From positions 5,387,528 through 5,451,527 of the forward strand of contig NW_006921535.1 of NCBI RefSeq assembly GCF_000340215.1: a DNA stretch of 64,000 nucleotides. The letters are read 5' to 3'. Shown piece by piece: positions 55,890 to 64,000 of this stretch; position 1 is the stretch's first letter; each line of letters begins with the position of its first letter. Source of the stretch: Pseudocercospora fijiensis CIRAD86. Taxonomy: Eukaryota; Ascomycota; Dothideomycetes; Mycosphaerellales; Mycosphaerellaceae. The position numbers were made by a program, and so were the translations under genes. The notes below the pieces were generated by a model, which saw only the letters and a program-made list of their open reading frames with translations, did not search any database and was not told where the DNA came from.

Positions 55890-58603
55890 TCTACTAGTCG
55901 GCTCTCGAAATCTCCTCTGTATACGTTAAAGCTGTTAGCACCGAAGTACTGTCCCTTATAGAGAGCTTAATTAACGAGGAGGTTAGTAGCCTTTTCCTTC
56001 GTAGTATTCTCCTAATCGTATAGATATTCCTTAAGTCTCTCGTTATTAAGCTAGAGGATCTATTTAACTTCGTTCTAAACAACGTAACTTAACTAAGGAA
56101 TCCTACTAACTAGGGCGTCGGAGATGCAACTAAGGCCTTCGACTAAGATAGCGGTAGGAAAGGGGAACGGTACGAAGGTGTTCGAACCTAGAAGGGCGGT
56201 TAGAGTGCGGTGCGCCTTAGTAACCTTAGCGACGGTTAAGTTGTCGTAACTCTCAATCTTAGTACCGTTAATAACGCGAGAGTAGCCTAGGTTAATTAAT
56301 ATACGGTTGCTTTTAGTCTTTAGGTTACTATATAGTAGGTATAGTATCTAAATAGAGACTTCGTATTCCTTTAGAGGGTTGAGGATCTACTCCGCTTTGC
56401 GCCCCTTACTATTAGGCTAACTATCGAATATATAGTCGAGGTCGTCGCCGGTAAGGTACTTGTTAGTAAGCTTGCCGATCTTGCTTAGCGGAACTAGGCT
56501 ACGAGCCTTAAGCTTCTTAACCTAGTTCGTAAAGACCTCGGGCTAATATATACCTTCGACAATAGTAGAGTAGCTAGTCTTATCCTTAGATATAAGACAG
56601 ACCTTAATACGTAGGTAACTAGTACCCTCGCTAGCTACGAGCTTAACTATATCTTATCCGAGACGAGTAGACTCCTTAGAAGGACAGTTTTCGTAAGTAC
56701 CGCTAATTTTAAAGAACTTAGTAGGCTTAGGGACGGAGATAAGCTCGTATACGTAATTAGGTCGAAGGGCGATAGCTAAGAGCTATAGGGTAGGGTGCTA
56801 GCGGACGATTTAGTTGCTTACACTATAAGTTTAAAAGGCATTGCGGCCTTCTTACTTAGACTTAGGCATATTACGCATATACTAAAGGTATATCTTAAAC
56901 TCTTCCTATATTAGGTCGATAAGGAAAGGAAGATATACTCTACGAGGCTCTTGTAACTAACTAAAGACTTAAGGGAAGATAGTATTACTAGTCTAGCGAA
57001 AGCGATCGAAGGAGGTACCTTAGCTAAGAATACCGGTAACGAACTTACTCTAGCGATCTGTTAGCGTAAGGGCGCGAGTAATAGTACTAGTAGGGTTAAA
57101 CGCGTAGAGTTCTAGAGATGTCGGGGCGGCAATAGGGCGTCTAGGAAACTAGTTAGTATAGGCCTAATTAGCCTTAAGGGTAGCGAAGGCGTCTTAATTA
57201 GGAACCTCGCGACTAATCTTTAATAGGCGACCGACGAGGACACTCGCCTTAGCACTAGTATAGAGACTACAGACCTTAGCGGCCTTCTTAACATAGTTAG
57301 CGTATATAGAGAACGGCTCTTCTCCTAGCTTACTAAGGTCGTCGAGCTATTAATAGATAGAGAGGGTAGTAGGAGCTTCGCCTATTACGGCTTTAGGAAC
57401 TATATCGATGTCGGTAATAAGGTACGCGATAGAGTCGCCCTTATAAGAACTATAAATATTCTTAGTTAATAGGATCGGCGAGAGGCCTCTATTTCTACGT
57501 TCGCTAAAGGAGCCTTCGGAGGAGACATCTTCTAGTAGTATATCTAGCATATTAATATCTAAGTTACTATAGTTAGTACTATAGTTAGTACTATAGTCGG
57601 TACTAGAAGGAGTGCTATACTTCTTAGTAGCTTTGCGGAGGGCCTAGCGAGTATACAATGCCTTCTTACGCGCTGCTTCGGCCTTAGCGCGCTCGTCTTA
57701 AACTTCTTAAGGGACCTTACGGTTACGGGTCGAGCGACGATCTTTAGCCTATATCTCCGTAGCGAGCGCGAGACTAGCAGCCGTATCGGCCTCCGTTTCT
57801 AGGCGAAGAGCCTTGCGTTTAGGAACATTAACGATAGGAGCCTCTTAACCTTTAACAATAAAGCCTGTACTATTAATACGATAGCCCTTCTCCTTTAGTA
57901 GATCCTTAGTTGTCTATACGTTAAGATCGACCTAGACAATTGTATCGTAGTGCTTCTTCTAGTAGGCTATCGTAAAGTTGTTAAGCGTAAAGGACAGGTT
58001 AAGTAACTACTTGCCTACCTTCTTACTAGCGGTAGATATACGATAGATTATAGTACGGGAAAGATACTCGGCGCCTTAACGACGGACCTTGTACTTGTTA
58101 ACGAACGAAGAAACCTACTTAGTACGCTCTTATCTACTATAGGCGAAGTTAATAAGACTCTTAGGAAGACTGCTTAGTCCTCCCTAATGTTCGAAGGCCT
58201 AGTCGAGGGTCTTAAAGCGTAAACGAATCTAGGTGCCGGTAGTCTCGAGGCTATAGACGATAGGAAAGGCTTATTTAATATCTATATCGTTAAGAACCTC
58301 GCGCTTAAAGATACGCTTACCGATAGACTAACGTAAGTTATTTATACCGTACGTAACTAAGATAGTAGCCTTCTTAATATTCCTATCGATAACGCGTAGT
58401 AGGGTACGAGCGTTCTAGATCTTCTCTTAAGGATCTTTAAGGGCGGTAACGATCTAGAAGTAGTGCTCGAGGCTAGTTATAGCAGCTAAGGCGCTATCGG
58501 ATAGGGCTTCGATCGGGACTAGGGCGGCTAGGCTTAAGTTAATAGAGGCAGGTAGGTCGTTACTACTACTAGCGCCTAGCGGATTCGGGGCGCCGGAAGA
58601 CAT
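55890..58603 (-). pseudogene. Long decayed minus-strand ORF of an element bounded by the 25-base motifs
   Basis: An ATG at 58603 opens MSSGAPNPLGASSSNDLPAS on the minus strand. From there one frame reads mostly coding-like down to about 55890, interrupted by TAG and TAA. A middle segment at 57550-57350 is open for 66 codons (MLDILLEDVSSEGSFSERRN). Charged, Ala/Lys-rich stretches (about 57850-57650) precede it. No protease, RT or transposase motif was recognised. It could be a gag-like protein of a nonautonomous retroelement. The 25-base motifs at 55761 and 59021 lie just outside it. Confidence 0.45.
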
Positions 58604-59020
58604 AGTCGACCGAAGTAGAAGTAGGTTGTAAACGAGTTTGCAAGTGTGTTCGTTGCTTAATAATAATAATTAAAGGGTTTAGATAGAAGGGGGGGGTAGT
58701 TAGGCGGTAGCGAGTTAGTTAGTAATCGAGTAGAAGAAGGAGCTTAGGAAGCTCGCTTTAAATATAGTACGAAGGTAACGTAGTCCGTATGTTCCGCGCT
58801 AGTAAAGCAAACGGATAACGGCTATATATAAAAATAAAGCTATATACGAGACTTCTTTATTATTAGGGTAGGCTAAAGTTTAACAATCGACCTAGCTAAT
58901 TGCTAGTAGCGACTATGCGCCTTTATTAACCTTTAGCTATTGTAGATCCTCGCGTACTCGAAATATAACTAGTTAGTTCGAGTCCTTAGCAGAAATCTAT
59001 AGTAGTAAAGCTAGCGGGAC

Positions 59021-59045
59021 TAATAATACCCCCGGGATAGCATTA
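59021..59045. repeat. 25-base near-palindrome, copy 2
   Basis: Reads TAATAATACCCC then CGGGATAGCATTA, in the same orientation as copy 1. It lies about 420 bases upstream of the decayed minus-strand ORF. Confidence 0.7.
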
Positions 59046-59468
59046 GCTTTTCTCTAGAGATACTCGGTAACGAGGAGCAAGTCGCCTAGGCCTAGCGTAG
59101 CTAATTCGTCGGTATATTGGCCTATAGCACTGCCGTTATAGATGTAGCATTACCTTTTATATTAGCAAGCACGTAAAGGTAGTAGTCCGTACGTTTACCT
59201 TCTTCCTACTTCTAAACACTAAGCTTAACAGCCTAAGGTCCCTATTCTTAGAGGCTATAGGCCTAGGTTGCTATATCTATCTAAGAGCTAGGAAGGGAGA
59301 GGGATCCTCCCTTTCTTAGTATCCTATGTAACTAGTACTAATTAGGGTAGGAACATCCTCTAGTAGAGTATCTTATTATCCTTATTACTTAAGGATAGTT
59401 GCTAGAGTCCGGGAATCTAGAGGGAAGTAGTCCTAGAAGGGTAGAGGGGTTAGGTTCGGCTATCTTCC

Positions 59469-59493
59469 TAATGCTACCCCTAGGGTATTATTA
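59469..59493. repeat. 25-base near-palindrome, copy 3 (inverted)
   Basis: Reads TAATGCTACCCC then TAGGGTATTATTA, the reverse orientation of copies 1, 2 and 4. With copy 2 it bounds a stretch of about 470 bases as inverted ends, which could be an LTR or a small element. Confidence 0.7.
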
Positions 59494-59499
59494 GGAAAA

Positions 59500-62400
59500 C
59501 ACGCCTCGTATAGTTCTATCTAAGGAAACAAGAGCGAAGGAATAAAGTTATAGCAATATTAATCGAAGGTAAAGGCAAAAGCAAAAGACAATAATAAGAT
59601 AAGCTAAAAGCAATAAACGAGAGTATAAACATTAGTAGGAACAGATAATAGGTAAGGACTAAAGGTATAGGGCGGCACTGCATTAATAGCGCGGAGAACG
59701 ATTAATAAGAGCAAGGAAGCAACGTAGTAGAGGCAGGTAGAGACAAGGAAGAGCAAGCAATCATTTAGTCTCGGGATCTAGCTATAATTCTAGGCGGTCT
59801 TCGTCGCTAGACTAGTCGAGTTCCTCCTCGGAGTTAGAGTTAGATAGCTAGAAATCTAGTTTACTATCGGAATTAACATCGGAAATGCTCTACGCGCAAT
59901 TAATACGTATATAACCCTCCCTTTGTTTATAAGTTATTCCTAATAGCTTACTAAGACGTATCTAGGGATACGTATAGTTGTTAGGTAGAATAGGATCTAT
60001 AATCGCGGTAGGATCCTCCTCTCGATAGGCATCTAAGGTCGGTAGAGGGTCTATAGAGGCATTAACTTCCTCCTCGGTTAGGGGAGGGCGGGTAGGCTCT
60101 CTTAATTCGACGATCTTCTTTAGGTTAGCCCGGGGGTGCGAGTACTTTAAGGTAGTACTATTAAGTTCCTAAAGTCGGTACGTAGAACTATCGTAAAGGA
60201 CCTCCTATACTCTATAAGGCCCTTTCTATTTAAAGGCTAGCTTATAGGAGTAACTATATTCTAACTCGGACCGGTATAGGAGAACTATATCGCTAACCTT
60301 TAGAGGCTCCTAATTAATAGCATTATAGTTATTAAAATACTACTTAGCCTCTTTACAAAGGCGACGTTGCCGAGCAAGTCCCTTCTAAGAAGTAGTCGTT
60401 ATATCCTTAAGAGCCTTAGCGCGTAGGGCAAGGAGATCTACTCTAGTACGAATAGACCCCTAGTCGTAAACGCTATACGTACGGTAGGACAACTTAATAG
60501 GAAGAACGGCGTCCCTCCTAATTATAAGCTCTGCTAGCGTAAGTCTAGTCGTATCGACAATAGTAGTTCGATCCGCCTAGAGAAGGGCTAGGACTCGAGT
60601 AGATATAGGAACCGACCTGTCCCCTCTATTAGTTATCTTAGACAAGGTATTAATTAAAGAACGATAACTACGTTTAATAATAGCATTCGACTAGGGATAG
60701 TATAGGGAGATGCGAACGTTTTTCGCCCTATACGAAACAAGCAGTACTTGAACTTCTTTAGCTATATTGTTCGTAGCGTTGTCTAAGATAATCTCGTAAG
60801 GTGTTCCCTAGCGGCAAAACAGATCTTTAAACAGGAAGGTAGCTATATTACGAGCATTAATAGCGCCGTAGCCCTTATAGAAATAATAGGCCTCCGGCTA
60901 TCGAGAAAGACTCTCTCGAATAATATATAAGCTGTTATTACGACTAAGATAAACCCTATCGCTATACTATCGCTCTCCGACTAATTAGGCAGTAGGAATA
61001 CGTAGCTCTCCTAGACGCCGGTAGCTATTCCTAAAATTGCACTTAGGACAGCTCTTATAGTAGCGGGAGACGTTAGCCTATACGCCGTCCTACTAGTAGC
61101 GCCGACAAAGGATATCGAAGGTACCCTCCGCCGCCTAGTAGCCGAGCTTATTGTAAACAGAACGAAGGATCTCTTATCGGGCTGCTAGGTCGTTAATAAT
61201 ACGCTAGAGGGGTATATTAACTATCGCTTGTCGCTAAAGGATTCGATCTTTAACTAGGAATCGTCGAGAATAGCGAATAACCCGACGGTATTAACTCTTT
61301 AATAGGCTAGGCGCTTTCTTCGCATAGGTTAGGAAGTAGGCGATATAATAGGAGTCGTCGGAGTAGACCCTATTAAGGATATTATCCCTCTCTAGTTTAT
61401 TTGCCTTAGCTTTATCCTAGTCGTTATCGTTAGTAGTAGGGTTCTCGTCGGGCTAGTTACTAGGTTAGTTGCTAGGTTAGTCGTCGGTAGCAGGCCTAGC
61501 GATCGCTAGTATAGCATTAATATAGAAGGTAGCGAAGAAGGTGCGGTTAATAACCGCGTCGATATCTTCTTCTTCTATTATTTCGGCAATGTCTTCTTCT
61601 ATAGTAGGCCTCCTAGAAAGGCTATCTAGTCTAGTGTGCTTCTTCCTAAGAACGTAGAAGACGTCGAAGTCAAACAAATAGATCTAGGCAACCTACCGAG
61701 CTATCGTAGAGTTAGGTAGGTCGGAGGCTATACGGTTAAGCTAATAGACTAGCGTCTAAGTATCGATTTCTAGACGAAAGAATATACTAAAGAGCTATAG
61801 CCGGAACTTCTTTAGAGCCTTATAGACTCTAAGACATTCTCGCTTGCTAGTATCGTATCGGGCCTCGATCGGTTTCTATAGCCCGGAGTTATACCTAATA
61901 GGATAACGTAAGGATAGCTCCTTACGGTTATACTATATTAGTATCTCGCTATAGCCTTCCCCGCTCGAGTCGATAGCAACAATTATTAAACCCGCACCTT
62001 CTAAGTAGTTAATAGACGTAAGTGTAGGTGCGCTAACGAGTGCCTTAGTTACCTTGTCCTTAGCCGCTTAGTAAACGGGGGTCTATTCGAACTTAGTATC
62101 CTTCTTAAGTAAGGCGTATAAGGGCTTATATACTAAAGCAAAGTTCTCGACCTAGATGCGGAAGTATAAGACTACTCTAAGCTAGGTTCGGATATCCTTC
62201 TAATAGGTAGGATCTAGCTAGGACACTATCTTTAGGACCCGTGCATTATTAGGATAGCGGCCGTTTTTATCGGTTATAAACCCGACAATATTTATTCGTT
62301 TATATAGGAGCTAAAGCTTTTCCCTATATACCGTTAGATTAGCTCGCTCTAGGTCGCAGAGGACGCTATCGAGGTTCCGGATATATTCGAGAAAGAACCT

Positions 62401-63480
62401 ACGGATGCTAGGCTCTACTTCTTTATTGTCGTACCTAGTTTTAGGGCCTTTAATACCGATATCGTCGAGGAAAGGCATCGCTATATAGGAGATATAGGCC
62501 GCGAGGACTTGGTTTATAATGCGAACGAACTAGGCTACTAAGTTAGTTGCCCCTTAAGGAAGGGTAGTTTGTCTATATAGCCTAAGAGGTATCTCGAAAC
62601 TAGTAAGGTCGCGGCTATTAGGGTAAAGAGGAATCTAGTCGTAGCCCGAGAAAACGTTAACTAGTAAGGCTACAATACAGTTAGTAAAGGCTTCCGAGAA
62701 CCTATTAGTCTCCGGAGGAAGGTTAGTATCTCTAATCGTAACTACGTTAAACTTTTGTATAGCGTTAATTAGGCGGTACTTCTTTAGTTCCCTAGGAGCT
62801 GTCTTCTTCTAAACTAGGAAGTATAGATTGCGATACGAGGCATAGGAAGGTTCTAAGGTACTAGCCTTTATACGCTATCGTATTATGTCCTTAACTATAC
62901 CTCGTAGGCTTAGGTTTAGCTTAAAACCTAGGTAGGCCTAAGGCTTATATTCGATTATTCGGATCTTCTATAGAGGGGCAACCTCCGGGTTAATCCTGCC
63001 TAGGTAAGTAAAGTTATATACTAATACGGCTTCGCGATTATGTAGAAGCTTATATAGCAGGTTAAGTTTAAGATCCGAAAGCTCTATACTAGGTTTAATC
63101 TTCGCAAGCCTCTCCGGTATTAGCCTTAAACCCCTAGGAATAGTAGAGAACTTTTTAGTAATATATCTCTAATCGTACGGACTATCCCTAGGTAGCAATG
63201 TTGCTTCCTAATTAAGACACTTTTATCGCTAGTTAGGATTCCCGCTAGGATTCGACCTATCGGTAATGTGTACGCTGCCTTTTATAGGCTTAATCTTATT
63301 AGCTACCCTCTTATATAGGGTATAGACACTAATCGATTGTCGAACCCGAGCTCTCTCTCTTTGTCGTTAGGCTTAGAGATTAGCGTAATAAAACAGCGCG
63401 TAAACTTCCTTAGAAGTCTCCTTAAGTCGATAGGTATATAACTAGTAGTCCTAATTTATAATGCCGGCGAAAACGTTAGA
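59500..63480 (-). mobile_element. Second RIP-decayed Ty3/gypsy retrotransposon
   Basis: The minus strand reads RT (about 62860-62100), RNase H (about 62050-61620) and integrase (about 61400-60100) in the usual gypsy order. A charged tail then runs to about 59770. RT shows TIRDTNLPPETNRFSEAF and the catalytic MPFLDDIGIKGPKTRY. The RNase H end shows DFDVFYVLRKKHTRLDSLS. Integrase shows YYFYKGYGAINARNIATFLF, ILDNA and YYPWSNAIIKRSYRSL, the DDE core. Stops are TAG or TAA, as expected from RIP. The motif copies at 59469 and 63485 lie at the two ends. The RT type differs from the element at 1-4 kb. Confidence 0.85.
61477..61677 (-). pseudogene. RNase H end and integrase linker fragment of the second gypsy element
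   Basis: An open stretch of 66 codons contains DFDVFYVLRKKHTRLDSLSR. This is the hallmark end of the gypsy RNase H domain (usually a Y-x-PG-K-x-N-x-x-AD-x-LSR pattern), followed by an acidic linker leading to the integrase zinc-binding domain. Confidence 0.8.
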
Positions 63481-63484
63481 TTCG

Positions 63485-63509
63485 TAATAACACCCCTAGG
63501 GTAGTATTA
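63485..63509. repeat. 25-base near-palindrome, copy 4
   Basis: Reads TAATAACACCCC then TAGGGTAGTATTA, in the same orientation as copies 1 and 2, at the right end of the second gypsy element. Confidence 0.7.
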
Positions 63510-64000
63510 GACTCGCGTTCTAATTAGTTAGTTCGGGTAGGCCCGCGTCCGGTAGTAATGCCTCCGGCGACGATATATAAGATAGCATTATTACCTTAAC
63601 TCGGGCATTAGGTATAGGTAGTCGTAGTATTATACTCGCTATCGCTTCGAGTACTCGTCTTCTTAGTATAGATCCTAGAAACTTGCCTTAACGTATAGAG
63701 CGGCGCACTTCTAGAAATAACCTATTTAAGCTATACTAACTTATAGCGCAGATTACCGGTCTTACAACCGCGCCGTAGCGTTTCCCGAAGACCGTCTAGA
63801 AGTAGTAAGGATATCCTCGTAGGACTTGTAGCTAGTGTTGCCGATATAACTAGTAAATACGACTCGGTTGCCCTTCTAGTTAGTAATAGTTCCCTCCTAG
63901 GAGCTATCGTCGCAGTTGCGCTAGATACTACGAGTTATACGAGACTATAGTCGACTTAGAATAATTAGCGTGTTTAGGTCGGCGGCAATCTAGAAGGTAA
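63510..64000. other. RIP-decayed sequence to the window end
   Basis: The last 490 bases keep the CA/TG-poor, CG-rich signature but show no recognisable coding block. Probably part of an LTR or of another repeat continuing beyond the window. Confidence 0.5.

Overview
This window comes from the nuclear genome of a filamentous ascomycete. Genes carry short introns (about 51-75 bases) with GT..AG ends and CTNAC-like branch sites. Typical Pezizomycotina families are present: a kinesin-8, Cox4, MTC1, a Zn2Cys6 regulator, a PARP-E2 fusion and U2AF small subunit. The repeats carry a strong repeat-induced point mutation (RIP) signature. A Dothideomycete is my guess from the general look of the proteins. 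The sequence alone does not prove it.

Layout. (1) 1-4.0 kb is a RIP-decayed Ty3/gypsy retrotransposon on the minus strand, followed by a small foldback element near 4.35 kb. (2) 4.4-44.9 kb is a gene-bearing block with normal dinucleotides. In order it holds: an MDR-type quinone oxidoreductase (-), kinesin-8 (+), a 4.3 kb stretch without a recognisable gene, Cox4 (+), MTC1 (-), a class-3-lipase-like hydrolase (+), two short possible genes, a 3 kb mosaic of gene fragments (22.8-26.1 kb), a Zn2Cys6 transcription factor (+) whose stop lies 11 bases from that of a convergent flavin amine oxidase (-), a secreted aldose 1-epimerase (-), the PARP-E2 fusion (-), a COG7-like protein (+), an amidase (+), RNA polymerase III subunit RPC6 (+) and a single-pass membrane protein (+). 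(3) 45.0-48.2 kb is a decayed Mutator-like (MULE) element. (4) 48.2-50.6 kb is a small island with a conserved 89-residue membrane protein and U2AF35. (5) 50.6-64 kb is continuous RIP-decayed repeat. It includes an unidentified 3.5 kb element, tRNA-like pieces, a 129-base tandem repeat, a long decayed minus-strand ORF and a second, different Ty3/gypsy element with readable RT, RNase H and integrase.

Most intact genes are unrelated housekeeping functions, each with its own promoter. The only neighbourhood that could act together is 27.4-32.4 kb: regulator, amine oxidase and secreted sugar epimerase. That link is an inference from position only.

The most unusual part is 22.8-26.1 kb. There, pieces resembling an adenylate-cyclase-type leucine-rich repeat, a group III histidine kinase (two pieces in the wrong order) and the N-terminal half of a thioredoxin lie side by side without the RIP signature. 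One 81-base piece is repeated in frame about three times.
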